Positions 19,021 through 28,370 of a stretch of 64,000 nucleotides of DNA are shown here, piece by piece. Each line of letters begins with the position of its first letter. The stretch's first letter is position 1. Made by a program: the position numbers and the translations under genes. Where the stretch lies: NCBI GenBank assembly GCA_017301975.1, contig JAFLEI010000014.1, positions 92,566-156,565 of the forward strand, read 5' to 3'. Origin of the DNA: Verrucomicrobiota bacterium (GTDB lineage Bacteria > Verrucomicrobiota > Verrucomicrobiia > Verrucomicrobiales > Verrucomicrobiaceae). Below the pieces are notes generated by a model, which made no database searches, was not told the DNA's origin, and was given only the letters and a program-made list of their open reading frames with translations.

Positions 19021-20738
19021 CAGGCGGCGGAGGCAGGGGGCGATTTACGGCTGCGGGGCTTCTTGGCGGTCCCCTCGGCGATGGGATCCGTGAAGGAGGC
19101 CTCGACGATCTTTGTCGATGCCTCCGGCTCATCATCACCGACGAGGACAGGTTTGCTTTCCTCACGTGCAGGGGCCTGGGCCTGCTGCGCAGGCTTCGCC
19201 TCCACTGCCTTTTGATACTTGATGCGGCCGTGCATCATGCTGAGCAGGGTCTTGGCAAAGCTGGCCTTGATCTTGGCGAGCTCGGCGATGGTGAGGTCAC
19301 ATTCATCCAGCTGGCCGTCCATCATGCGCGCCTGCACGATGTCGTCGATCATGGTCTCAATGCGTGAGGCATTGGGCTTGTCAAGCGTGCGGGAGGCGCT
19401 CTCCACGGCGTCTGCCAGGGAGATGATGGCGGACTCCTTGAACTGGGGGCGGGGCCCCGGATAGCGGAAGGTTTCCTCGCTGACCTGCGGAATGTCATCC
19501 TCCTTGGCCTTGCCGGCTTTCACCAGACGCTCCACCTCGGCTTTTTGATCAATCGCCTGCCGGTAGAAAAACCATGCGAGGGAGTTGCCATGATGCTGCT
19601 CGATGACGTCAATGATGCGCGAATTGAGGTTGTGCTTGATGGCGAGATCCACGCCGTCTTTGACATGCGCAATGATGACCAGCGCACTCATGCGGGGCGT
19701 GAGGTCGTCATGCGGATTGGCCGCAGGGTCCATGTTCTCGATGAAATACTCCGGCTTGCTGAGCTTGCCGATGTCATGGAAGTAGGCGCAGACACGGCAC
19801 ATGCTGGCGCTGGCACCGATCTTCTCCGCAGCGGCCTCGGAGAGATTTGCCACGACGAGGCTGTGATGGTAGGTGCCGGGCGCCTCAATGCTGAGACGGC
19901 GCATGAGCGGATGGTTCAAATCTCCCAGCTCCAGCCAGGACACATCCGTGGTGACACCGAAGACGCTTTCCAGCACCGGCAGCAGTCCACCCACAGCGAT
20001 GCCGGTCAAAATCCCACTGACCAGCGGATACAACACCATGCGGCCGGCTTTTTCCTCCATGATGACTCCCGCAGCTTCATGAAGCAGGAGAGAATAGGCC
20101 ATGGCCACCAGCCCGACGTAGAGTCCAGCCATGATGAGGCGGTTGCGCCGGCGGACATGCTTCGTCAGCAGCACGCCGGTGAAACCCAGCAGGGCCGATG
20201 TCGCCAGGTAGGTGGGCGCGGAAATGGAAATGCAGACCAGCACGCCGAAGAGGGTGGCGTAAACGGCCCCGAACAAGCCGATGCGCCGCCCCAGGATCAC
20301 CGACAGCACCAACGGCCCGAAGGCATGCGGCAGCACGATCGCCTTGAGGGTCTTGCCCCAGCTTTGACTGAAGGAAGAATCCAGCATGAGCACCACCAGC
20401 GCCAAGTGGGTGAAGATCGTCCCAAGCACCAGCAGGAGCACGCCGTTGTCACAGATTTCCTGCCGCAGCACCACGCGTTCATGCACCACCATGGCAAAGC
20501 CGATGGCCGCCGCATAGAGCAGGTGCAGCCATGTCACGGCGGGCAGTCCGGCCTCCACCAAGGTTCCCAGACGCATCAGGACGCCGATACCGATGAAAAA
20601 CAGGACATAAGCACCCACGGTCCCTGCCGGATGCGTGCGCATCTCATCAAGCAGATCCCCCTCCTGGTGCTTTCGGCGGGTTTTACCGCAGGAAAGCCCT
20701 TCGCGTTGCAAGCGGGCACGACGAATGGACTCGAACAT
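19020..20738 (-). CDS. Membrane HD-domain phosphohydrolase, PgpH-like (putative c-di-AMP phosphodiesterase)
   Basis: 572 residues. Seven hydrophobic segments (about 45-270) precede a cytoplasmic HD domain (about 290-480) with HSLVVANLSEAAAEKIG, the metal-binding HDIGK (YFHDIGKLSKPEYFIEN), a HVKDGVDLA His and EQHHGNSL. PgpH-type proteins hydrolyse cyclic di-AMP to pApA. Canonical PgpH has an additional N-terminal extracellular 7TMR-HDED domain; here only a short basic N-terminus precedes the membrane segments, so the receptor domain is missing. The C-terminal 70 residues are a Pro/Ala/Lys-rich tail. It sits between phoH and ybeY. Confidence 0.9.
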   Translation of the reverse strand: MFESIRRARLQREGLSCGKTRRKHQEGDLLDEMRTHPAGTVGAYVLFFIGIGVLMRLGTLVEAGLPAVTWLHLLYAAAIGFAMVVHERVVLRQEICDNGVLLLVLGTIFTHLALVVLMLDSSFSQSWGKTLKAIVLPHAFGPLVLSVILGRRIGLFGAVYATLFGVLVCISISAPTYLATSALLGFTGVLLTKHVRRRNRLIMAGLYVGLVAMAYSLLLHEAAGVIMEEKAGRMVLYPLVSGILTGIAVGGLLPVLESVFGVTTDVSWLELGDLNHPLMRRLSIEAPGTYHHSLVVANLSEAAAEKIGASASMCRVCAYFHDIGKLSKPEYFIENMDPAANPHDDLTPRMSALVIIAHVKDGVDLAIKHNLNSRIIDVIEQHHGNSLAWFFYRQAIDQKAEVERLVKAGKAKEDDIPQVSEETFRYPGPRPQFKESAIISLADAVESASRTLDKPNASRIETMIDDIVQARMMDGQLDECDLTIAELAKIKASFAKTLLSMMHGRIKYQKAVEAKPAQQAQAPAREESKPVLVGDDEPEASTKIVEASFTDPIAEGTAKKPRSRKSPPASAA

Positions 20739-20806
20739 GGTTTAAAAAATAGGGAAGGTGGCTGATCAACCTATCATACATCGGGGCGTGGACAAGAATC
20801 TTTCCC

Positions 20807-21799
20807 CTAAGCCTCATCCTTCTTGAGCCATTGTGTCTCATTCTGACGAGTGCGGCCCAATTGGTAGGCTTCAATAATACGCTGCACCACCGGCAAACGA
20901 ACAATGTCTTTTGGGGCAAAGGGCACGAATCGCACCCCTTCCACGTCCTGCAGCAGCTCCACCGCCTCCTTCAAACCGGACTTCACGTGGCGACGCAGGT
21001 CGATCTGGGAGGGGTCCCCGGTGACCACACAGCGTGCGCCTTCTCCCAGACGGGTCAGGAACATCAGCATCTGCTCGGTGGTCGTGTTCTGGGCTTCATC
21101 GAGGATGATGAACGCGTTTTTCAGCGTCCGCCCGCGCATGTAGGCCAGCGGCGCGATCTCGATGCTGCCGCGCTCGATGAGGCGCTCCGCCTCCTCGGGC
21201 TCCAGCATGTCATACAGGGCGTCATACAGCGGACGCAGGTAGGGGAAGATCTTCTCCTTCAAATCTCCCGGCAGAAATCCCAGAGCCTCGCCGGCCTCCA
21301 CTGCAGGGCGGGTGAGCACCAGCCGCTGAACGAGTTTTTCTTTGAGGCAGTGCAGGCCTTGGGCCATCGCGAGATAGGTCTTGCCCGTGCCCGCAGGACC
21401 TACGCCAAAGACGACCTCGCATTCCCGCATGGCCTGCACGTAGGCGATCTGCCCGCGTGTCTTGGCCAGCACCGGAGGGCGCTTGCCGGAGCCCAGCAGC
21501 TTCAACTGCATGATCGCATCCGCCGGGGCGTCCCCAGCATCACGCTGCACGCTGTCGATCACCAAACGCACCATGCCGGCTGAGACATCGCCGCCGTTGC
21601 GCCGTACTTTTTCGAGCTGGGTGAAAACTTCGCGCACGGCCGCGATCTTGTCCGGCTCCCCTTCCAGACGCACCCAGCCTTCACGGCTGGTCACGTTCAC
21701 GTCAAACGACTCACCGATCAGCCGCAGACTGCCAAGGTCATTGCCGATCAGCTTTTGGAGGAACTGCGGCGTCTCGTAAGTGAGCGTTTCGACGGGCAT
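20807..21799 (-). CDS. PhoH-family ATPase (YbeZ type)
   Basis: 330 residues. The N-terminal KH-like region (about 20-75) leads to a PhoH P-loop domain with Walker A GPAGTGKT, Walker B NAFIILDEAQN and the conserved GDPSQIDLRRHVKSGL. PhoH/YbeZ proteins are RNA-associated ATPases that work with YbeY in rRNA metabolism. The start codon overlaps the stop of an upstream secreted-protein gene by one base (TGATG); a 68-bp gap separates it from the PgpH-like gene downstream. Confidence 0.96.
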   Translation of the reverse strand: MPVETLTYETPQFLQKLIGNDLGSLRLIGESFDVNVTSREGWVRLEGEPDKIAAVREVFTQLEKVRRNGGDVSAGMVRLVIDSVQRDAGDAPADAIMQLKLLGSGKRPPVLAKTRGQIAYVQAMRECEVVFGVGPAGTGKTYLAMAQGLHCLKEKLVQRLVLTRPAVEAGEALGFLPGDLKEKIFPYLRPLYDALYDMLEPEEAERLIERGSIEIAPLAYMRGRTLKNAFIILDEAQNTTTEQMLMFLTRLGEGARCVVTGDPSQIDLRRHVKSGLKEAVELLQDVEGVRFVPFAPKDIVRLPVVQRIIEAYQLGRTRQNETQWLKKDEA

Positions 21800-22242
21800 C
21801 AGCGGTAGCCATAGGCCAGCGCCCAGAGCACGCCGGCATCCGTCTTCGATTTCAGTTCGAAGACAATCTTGTAAGTGCCGGTCTTCGGCGGGTTCACACG
21901 CACGCTCATGAAATACTTGTCCGTCTTGGAGTCGATCTGCACGGGCTGGTTTTTCTCGTCATAGACCTTCATGTCGAGGCTGACCCCTTCCTGGCTGGTG
22001 CCGAGCCAGAAGGCGTATTCGTTGCCTTTGAAAAGCTGGTGGGTGATCTGCAGCTTCTGGCCGCTTTTCACTTCGCCGTTCCAGTAGTCTTCCCGGACGA
22101 TGAAGCCCTTCTCCACGAACGGAGTGGCGGCCTCCATGGCAAAATCGTGCGCCTCATCCACAGTCGCGTAAACGAATGTCGCACCCAGCATCATCACGCA
22201 GGCGGCGGCGAGAGCTTGAAAGCGGGACCAAGGGCGGTTCAT
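21799..22242 (-). CDS. Small secreted protein of unknown function
   Basis: 147 residues from the ATG at 22242, preceded by GGAAAG about 10 nt upstream; the frame is open to 22290. A signal peptide (FQALAAACVMMLGATFVYAT) is followed by a beta-rich mature part with KLQITHQLFKGNEYAFWLGT and RVNPPKTGTYKIVFELKSKT, which resembles small bacterial pre-peptidase-C-like beta sandwiches. It is coupled to phoH by a 1-nt overlap, which is odd for a secreted protein and an RNA ATPase, and could simply reflect shared transcription. Confidence 0.8.
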   Translation of the reverse strand: MNRPWSRFQALAAACVMMLGATFVYATVDEAHDFAMEAATPFVEKGFIVREDYWNGEVKSGQKLQITHQLFKGNEYAFWLGTSQEGVSLDMKVYDEKNQPVQIDSKTDKYFMSVRVNPPKTGTYKIVFELKSKTDAGVLWALAYGYR

Positions 22243-22293
22243 TGTGGGGTATCTTTCCATGGAGGAGGTCATGCGGGTGGTGAAGAACACCGA

Positions 22294-23118
22294 TTACTTT
22301 TTCGCGAGAATTTCCGTCAGCAGACTGTCGCAGGTCTTGCCGATGTCAGAGACGGCGTCCTTGGTGAAACCATCCACGGCGCCTTCCATCTGCTCCAGCA
22401 CGGACGCGAGGCCCTTCTGAATGGATTTCACCACATCATGCTCACGGGTGCTGCCGGGCATCTTGGCGATGCTGCTGACGAAGTGCTCCACCAGCATGGG
22501 CTGGTTCAGCAGCTCGGCACGATCAGCGGAGAAACTCTTCTTCACCACGGAGGTCACGGAGGCGGTGCCGCGCAGCCAGCCGCCAAGACTGACGCACTGC
22601 GAAAGGTCCATGTCCTTCATCTGCTCCATGGTGTCGCGCACGGTCTTCTGGGTCTGGTCAAACTCCTTGCGGATGGCGCTCCAGTTTCCCTTGTCCGCAG
22701 CGTCGAGAATGGCCTGGGCGTGGGGCAGCACGGATTTGCTGAGGCCGAGGCTCTTGGAAAGGGAGATGACGTCATGGCCGATGTCCTTCACCGCTTCCTT
22801 GTCCTGGGCCTGCACGGCCACAAAGCCTTCAGCCACGGTGTAGCCAAAGAGAAGGGAGAGCTTGGTGCGGTCGCTGGTGCTGGGGATGTCCTGCTTGCGC
22901 AGTTCCGCGTTCCAGTTGGGCTCGCCGAGTTTGTCGAGCACGGAGAACACCTCGCTCGGAACCGGCACGATCACGTCATCGACGACCTTGCCCGGAAAAG
23001 CGAGAGGATCGAATTCCTCGACCCCCTTGGTGCCCTGAGGTGCGGCGATGAGAGGCAGGCTGCCAGCCAGCAGCAGGGCGGCAGACAAAGCGGGACGAAG
23101 GAACAGGGAGCGTTTCAT
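22294..23118 (-). CDS. Secreted helical protein of unknown function
   Basis: 274 residues from the ATG at 23118 (MKRSLFLRPALSAALLLAGS), where a signal peptide begins; the longer frame to 23175 adds an implausible leader. The mature protein is almost entirely helical with charged heptad-like stretches (KEAVKDIGHDVISLSKSLGL, DTMEQMKDMDLSQCVSLGGW). Two Cys remain in the mature part. I do not recognise a family. It is 51 bp upstream of the next small secreted gene and is probably the first gene of the phoH operon. Confidence 0.8.
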   Translation of the reverse strand: MKRSLFLRPALSAALLLAGSLPLIAAPQGTKGVEEFDPLAFPGKVVDDVIVPVPSEVFSVLDKLGEPNWNAELRKQDIPSTSDRTKLSLLFGYTVAEGFVAVQAQDKEAVKDIGHDVISLSKSLGLSKSVLPHAQAILDAADKGNWSAIRKEFDQTQKTVRDTMEQMKDMDLSQCVSLGGWLRGTASVTSVVKKSFSADRAELLNQPMLVEHFVSSIAKMPGSTREHDVVKSIQKGLASVLEQMEGAVDGFTKDAVSDIGKTCDSLLTEILAKK

Positions 23119-23503
23119 GACAAAAATAACCAGGGTGTGAGAGCGCGAGATGAGTCGGGTCAACACAAAGCCCATTACCCTTAAATCGCAACTGGTTTGA
23201 CCACCAACCGTATCAGTATGCAGTGGAAAGCATTCTGCTCATGACCGCTTTTGTCCGCGACGCCACGTCGCTTTCAAGATCCTGAAATTTCTTGAGGCCT
23301 GTATTTTCAGAGCTGCCTTCTCTCTTCTGACGGTTTCCATGCGGTTCAAAGGCGCCATCGCGTACCGGCATCAGGCATTCCCCGAGGGGGGCCTCAGGTT
23401 GTGACAGAGGTTCTGCCCCTTATCTGACCTCCGATTTCCCTCATTTCTCAAGGCGCCGCCACCACCCCTCCAATCCTCCGCAACCGTCTTTTGGTCAGCC
23501 CCC
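23119..23503. other. Divergent intergenic region
   Basis: 385 bases between the leftward phoH operon and the rightward CheR/CheB signalling operon. It must contain both promoters. I see no convincing -35/-10 pair, riboswitch or repeat. Confidence 0.4.
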
Positions 23504-26500
23504 ATGATGACACCCCATTTTGAAGCCCTGAAAACCGGCACGCGCTCCTCCACCCAATCCGGCCGGCTGCTGCCCGTTGCCAGCCTGCTCGCCGCCCTGG
23601 CCTTTTTCATTGGTTCCGCCGCAGTTTCATTTCTGAACATTCAGAGTCTCCGATCGCTGACGGGAAAAGTCTCCCACACGCATGAAGTCATCACGGGCCT
23701 GGAGGACATCCTTTCCACCATCAAGGACGCCGAGACCGGCCAGCGCGGCTTTCTCCTGACGGGGGATGAGCGCTATCTGCTCCCCTACAAATCCGCCTTG
23801 GGCCGCATCGAGGAGCGCATCGCCACCCTCAATGGGCTCACCGCCGAAAATTCACTGCATCAGGAAGTGCTGCCTCTCATCAAAAATCAGATTGATCTCA
23901 AGCTGAAGGAGCTGGCCGAGTCCATCGAAATCAGGCGGAAGGAGGGCTTTGATGCCGCACTGAAGATTGTCATCACTGACCGCGGCAAGACGACGATGGA
24001 TTCCCTGCGGAGCAACATCTCCCGAATGCAGCAGGAGGAAAAAAATCTGCGGCGGCAGAGGTTCGTGGAAATCGAGGCGGCATTTCAATCGGCGGTGAAA
24101 AGCACCATTGCCGCCGGGGCGCTCGGCATGGTCATGTCCATTCTGGTGGCCTGGATGCTCCGCCGCAATGAGCAGGCGCGGCAGCAGCAGCAGTGGCTGC
24201 AGAAAGGGCAGGCGCAGCTCTCCCAAAGACTGATCGACGAGCACAAGCTGGACCGGCTGGGAGACAACGCGCTGCGCTTCCTTTGCGAATATCTGGGCGC
24301 CCAGGTGGGAGCGATCTACATCGAAGACGCCGGCAGCTTCCGGCGTTGCGCGACATATGCCGTGCCTGCGGGCAGCAGCCTGCCTGCGGTTCTGAACATG
24401 GGCGAGGGGCTGCTGGGGCAGTCCGTCAAAGAGCGCCGCCCTTTCCTGGTGGCCAATGTGCCGGAAGATTACTTTGCCATCGGCTCCGCGCTCGGCTCGG
24501 CGCGCCCCCGGCACCTCATCATCGTTCCAACCGTGAATGACACAACGGTGACGGCGGCACTGGAGCTGGGATTTTTCAAGCCTGTGTCGGATGATGCCAT
24601 CGAGCTGCTCAGACGGGTTTCAGGCTCCCTCGGCACCGCGGTGCAGGCCGCCAAATCCCGCGCGCTGATCGAGGAACTGCTGGCGGAAACACAGCGCCAG
24701 GGTGAGGAGATGCAGGTGCAGACCGAAGAGCTGCGCGTCTCCAATGAGGAGCTGGAAGAGCAGAGCCGTGTGCTGAAGCTCACGCAAACACAGCTGGAGC
24801 ATCAGCAGGCGGAACTGGAGCAGAACAACCTGCAGCTGGAGGCGCAGACCCGGCTGCTGGAAGTGCAGAAGAACAACCTCCTCCAGGCCAAGCAGGGGCT
24901 GGAGGCCCAGGCGCGCATCGTGGAGCAGGCCAGCCACTACAAGTCCGCCTTCCTGGCCAACATGTCCCATGAGCTGCGCACGCCGCTCAATTCCGTGCTC
25001 ATCCTGGCCCAGCTTCTGGCGGAGAACCGGGATGGCAACATGAGCGAGGAGCAGATCAAATACGCCCGCACCATCCAGGGCTCCGGCAACGATCTGCTGG
25101 GTCTGATCAATGACGTGCTGGACCTGGCCAAGATCGAGGCCGGCCGCATGGACATCAAGCCGCAGCACGTCGGCATCCGCGGCCTGCTGGAAGGGCTGCG
25201 CAGACAGTTTGAACCCGTGGCGGACAAACGCGGACTGAAGCTGGAGCTCAAGACCCTGCCCGATGCGCCGGACGGTCTGGAGACGGATCAGCAGCGGCTG
25301 GATCAGATTCTGCGCAACCTGCTTTCCAATGCATTGAAGTTCACGGAAAAAGGATCCGTCACCGTGGAAGTGGGCGGCATCGAGGACGGCAGAGTGGCCT
25401 TCCATGTGCGGGACACCGGCATCGGCATCTCGCCAGCGCAGCAGGAGATGATCTTTGAACCTTTCTCCCAGGGGGATGACACCACCAGCCGCAAGTATGG
25501 CGGCACCGGCCTGGGCCTTTCCATCTCACGGGAGCTGGCGCGTCTGCTCGGCGGTGAGATCCGGCTGAGCAGCGAGCCCGGCCAGGGCAGCACTTTCACC
25601 CTGGTGCTGCCCCCGGTGGTGGATGTGTCTCAAACGCAGATGCTGCCCCTCGAAGCGCCAGCCATGCCGGCCCCATCCCCGAAACAAGCAGCCAAGCCTG
25701 CCGCGCCTGTGATTCCAGATGACCGTGAACATCTCACTCCGGGGCTGAAAAAAGCCATCCTCGTGGTGGAGGATGACCAGAACTTTGCCCAGGTGCTGGC
25801 CGACATCGCCCGCGAGCAGAATTTCCAGTGCCTGATCACCACCAGCGCTGAGTCGGCGGTGGATCTGGCGCGCCAGCATCTGCCTGCCGCCGTCGTGCTG
25901 GACATCGGCCTGCCGGACGGCTCCGGCCTGCTGGTGCTGGAGCAGCTCAAGAGCGATGCGCGCACGCGCCACATTCCCGTGCATGTGGTGTCTGGCAGCG
26001 ACTACGCGGAGAAGGCGCTGGCCATGGGGGCGGTGAGCTACCGCATCAAACCGATCACGCGGGATGAGTTGATGGAGGCTTTTCAGGATCTTGAAAAGCA
26101 CCTCACCCACCGCCTGCGCCGCGTCCTGGTGGTGGAGGATGACCCCGTGCAGCTCAAGTCCCTGAGCGATCTGCTCTCCTCCCGGGAAGTGGAGGTGGCG
26201 GGCGCGGTGAACGCCTCCTCCTGCCTGGAGCAGCTTCGTTCAGGCACCTTTGACTGCATGGTGCTGGATCTCAGTCTGCCCGGCACCAGCGGCTTTGCCC
26301 TGCTGGAGGAGATCAGCACGGATGATTCCTACCCCTTCCCGCCCGTCATCGTTTACACAGGGAGAGAGCTCACGGCGGATGAGGAGCAGCAGCTCCGCCG
26401 TTACTCCAAGGCCATCATTGTCAAAGGCGTGAAGTCCCCCGAGCGCCTGCTGGACGAAGTGGCGCTCTTCCTGCACCAGGTGGTGCGCGAGCTGCCGGCG

Positions 26501-26932
26501 GAGCAGCAGCGCATGATCGAAAAAGCCCGCAGCCGTGAGGCCGCCCTGGAAGGCCGGCGCGTGCTGCTGGCGGAGGATGACGTGCGCAACATCTTTGCCC
26601 TCACCAGCATGCTGGAGCCCCTGGGCATCCAGATCGCCGTGGCCAGAAACGGACGTGAGGCCCTGGATCAACTGGAGGCCCGGCAGAATTCGGAGGAGCC
26701 CGTCGACCTCGTATTGATGGACATCATGATGCCGGAAATGGACGGGCTGGAGGCCATGCGCGCCATCCGTAAACGGACCGAATGGCAGAATCTGCCCATC
26801 ATCGCGCTGACCGCCAAGGCCATGCCCTCGGACCAGCAGCAGTGCTTGGCCGCCGGCGCCAGCGACTACCTGGCCAAGCCGCTCAATGTGGAAAAACTGC
26901 TCTCTCTCATCCGCGTGTGGATGCCCCGATGA
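23504..26932 (+). CDS. CHASE3-GAF hybrid histidine kinase with three receiver domains
   Basis: 1142 residues. TM1 (about 22-45), an extracytoplasmic CHASE3 domain (about 48-190, with [19 protein letters not shown]), TM2 (about 203-221), a GAF domain (about 240-385), a long Gln/Glu-rich coiled coil (about 390-480), HisKA with phospho-acceptor His489 ([13 protein letters not shown]), HATPase_c ([37 protein letters not shown]), then three receivers with phospho-sites in [24 protein letters not shown] and [13 protein letters not shown]. It should sense an envelope signal and feed a phosphorelay. Its stop overlaps the cheR start (ATGA). Two in-frame ATGs occur at 23504 and 23507. Confidence 0.95.
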   Translation: MMTPHFEALKTGTRSSTQSGRLLPVASLLAALAFFIGSAAVSFLNIQSLRSLTGKVSHTHEVITGLEDILSTIKDAETGQRGFLLTGDERYLLPYKSALGRIEERIATLNGLTAENSLHQEVLPLIKNQIDLKLKELAESIEIRRKEGFDAALKIVITDRGKTTMDSLRSNISRMQQEEKNLRRQRFVEIEAAFQSAVKSTIAAGALGMVMSILVAWMLRRNEQARQQQQWLQKGQAQLSQRLIDEHKLDRLGDNALRFLCEYLGAQVGAIYIEDAGSFRRCATYAVPAGSSLPAVLNMGEGLLGQSVKERRPFLVANVPEDYFAIGSALGSARPRHLIIVPTVNDTTVTAALELGFFKPVSDDAIELLRRVSGSLGTAVQAAKSRALIEELLAETQRQGEEMQVQTEELRVSNEELEEQSRVLKLTQTQLEHQQAELEQNNLQLEAQTRLLEVQKNNLLQAKQGLEAQARIVEQASHYKSAFLANMSHELRTPLNSVLILAQLLAENRDGNMSEEQIKYARTIQGSGNDLLGLINDVLDLAKIEAGRMDIKPQHVGIRGLLEGLRRQFEPVADKRGLKLELKTLPDAPDGLETDQQRLDQILRNLLSNALKFTEKGSVTVEVGGIEDGRVAFHVRDTGIGISPAQQEMIFEPFSQGDDTTSRKYGGTGLGLSISRELARLLGGEIRLSSEPGQGSTFTLVLPPVVDVSQTQMLPLEAPAMPAPSPKQAAKPAAPVIPDDREHLTPGLKKAILVVEDDQNFAQVLADIAREQNFQCLITTSAESAVDLARQHLPAAVVLDIGLPDGSGLLVLEQLKSDARTRHIPVHVVSGSDYAEKALAMGAVSYRIKPITRDELMEAFQDLEKHLTHRLRRVLVVEDDPVQLKSLSDLLSSREVEVAGAVNASSCLEQLRSGTFDCMVLDLSLPGTSGFALLEEISTDDSYPFPPVIVYTGRELTADEEQQLRRYSKAIIVKGVKSPERLLDEVALFLHQVVRELPAEQQRMIEKARSREAALEGRRVLLAEDDVRNIFALTSMLEPLGIQIAVARNGREALDQLEARQNSEEPVDLVLMDIMMPEMDGLEAMRAIRKRTEWQNLPIIALTAKAMPSDQQQCLAAGASDYLAKPLNVEKLLSLIRVWMPR

Positions 26933-27759
26933 AGCACCGCGACACCGACACCGAAGGCATCGAACTGGACCTGCTGGTCGAGGCCATCTTCCGCAAGTAT
27001 CACTATGACTTTCGGGACTACTCAGCGGCCTCTCTGAAGCGCCGCCTGCTCCAGGCGCGTGAGTACTTCGGCTGTCACACCTTCTCCGCCCTGCAGGAGC
27101 GGGTGATGCATGACGCCACGCTGCTGCCCCAGCTCCTGGGCTACCTGACGGTCCAGGTCAGCGAGATGTTCCGTGACCCCTCCTTCTTCCGTGCGCTGCG
27201 CGAGCAGGTGGTGCCACACCTCCGCACCTACCCCTCCCTGAAGGTCTGGGTGGCGGGCTGCAGTTCCGGGGAGGAGCTTTACTCGCTGGCCATCCTGTTT
27301 CGTGAAGAAGGGCTGGAGGAACGCACGATGTTTTACGCCACGGACATCAACACCGACGCCCTGCGCAAGGCCGAGGCGGGCGTGTATGATCTGGAGCGCA
27401 TCTCCCTTTTCACCGCGAATCACCAGCGCTCCGGCGGCAAGTCCTCCCTCTCCGACTACTACACCGCCGCGTACGGGGCGGCTGTATTTGACAAGACCCT
27501 GCGGAAGCGCACGGTCTTCTCCGACCACACGCTGGCCTCTGACGCCGTCTTTGCGGAGATGCAGCTCGTCTGCTGCCGGAACGTGCTCATTTACTTCAAT
27601 CGGGAGCTGCAGGACCGCGCCGTCGGCCTTTTCAAAGACTCGCTCGTGCGCCGGGGGTTTCTCGGCCTCGGGTCCAAAGAGAGCCTGCATTTCTCCTCTC
27701 ACGCGGCTGAATTTTCCGAGTTCAACCGCGAAGAACGTTTGTACCAAAAACGCCAATGA
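26929..27759 (+). CDS. CheR-type protein-glutamate methyltransferase
   Basis: 276 residues. The N-terminal helical CheR domain ([20 protein letters not shown]) and the SAM-binding domain are both present: [37 protein letters not shown] (the glycine-rich SAM loop), [11 protein letters not shown] and [13 protein letters not shown]. The family methylates glutamate side chains of chemoreceptors with S-adenosylmethionine. No chemoreceptor, CheA or CheW is nearby, so the target is probably the adjacent CHASE3 kinase, which has a receptor-like coiled coil. It overlaps both neighbours by 4 nt (ATGA). Confidence 0.95.
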   Translation: MKHRDTDTEGIELDLLVEAIFRKYHYDFRDYSAASLKRRLLQAREYFGCHTFSALQERVMHDATLLPQLLGYLTVQVSEMFRDPSFFRALREQVVPHLRTYPSLKVWVAGCSSGEELYSLAILFREEGLEERTMFYATDINTDALRKAEAGVYDLERISLFTANHQRSGGKSSLSDYYTAAYGAAVFDKTLRKRTVFSDHTLASDAVFAEMQLVCCRNVLIYFNRELQDRAVGLFKDSLVRRGFLGLGSKESLHFSSHAAEFSEFNREERLYQKRQ

Positions 27760-28370
27760 ATCCAGCCCAGTCCAGCACGAACCTTCAGGCCCTTGTGATC
27801 GGCGGCTCCGCCGGCGCCGTGGGGGCGCTGATGCGGCTGCTGCCCGGGCTGCCGGGAAGCTTCCCGCTGCCGGTATTCATCGTCCTGCACCTGCCACCGG
27901 ATGACAAAGGCTCGCTGGCAGCGCTGCTCCACAGCCAGTGCCAGGTGACCGTGAAGGAGGCGGAGGACAAGGAGCCCGCCACCCCCGGGGTGGTCTGCGT
28001 GGCCCCGGCGAACTACCACCTGCTGGTAGAACCTGACTTCACGCTTTCCCTCTCGCAGGATGAACCCGTGTTTTTCTCCCGTCCGTCCATCGACGTTCTC
28101 TTTGAGTCTGCGGCAGACGCCTATGGCAGCTCCCTGTGGGCGGTGATCCTCACGGGAGCCAGCCCTGACGGAGCGGCAGGGCTGAAAGCCGTGCATGCCG
28201 CCGGCGGAAAGACCTGGGTGCAGGACCCCGCCACCGCCGAGGCGCCCACCATGCCACGGGCCGCTCTGGCCGCGTGCCCGGAGGCCCGTGTGCTGAGCCT
28301 CAGCGAACTCGCCCAGGAGCTGCTTGCCATGGCAGATCTCCCCACCGTAAAGGAGGCTTCCCACTCATGA
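27756..28370 (+). CDS. CheB-type protein-glutamate methylesterase (stand-alone domain)
   Basis: 204 residues consisting only of the CheB catalytic domain; the usual N-terminal receiver is absent. The nucleophile Ser lies in VIGGSAGAVGAL, the catalytic His in FIVLHLPPDDKG and the Asp in ILTGASPDGAAGL. It should remove methyl esters placed by the neighbouring CheR. Without its own receiver, its activity may be controlled by the receivers on the flanking kinases. ATGA overlaps on both sides show tight co-translation. Confidence 0.95.
   Translation: MNPAQSSTNLQALVIGGSAGAVGALMRLLPGLPGSFPLPVFIVLHLPPDDKGSLAALLHSQCQVTVKEAEDKEPATPGVVCVAPANYHLLVEPDFTLSLSQDEPVFFSRPSIDVLFESAADAYGSSLWAVILTGASPDGAAGLKAVHAAGGKTWVQDPATAEAPTMPRAALAACPEARVLSLSELAQELLAMADLPTVKEASHS

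Noticed and set aside
27756..28370. CheB as part of a chemotaxis operon
   Set aside because: No cheA, cheW, cheY-only or MCP gene is in the window; the neighbours are hybrid kinases.
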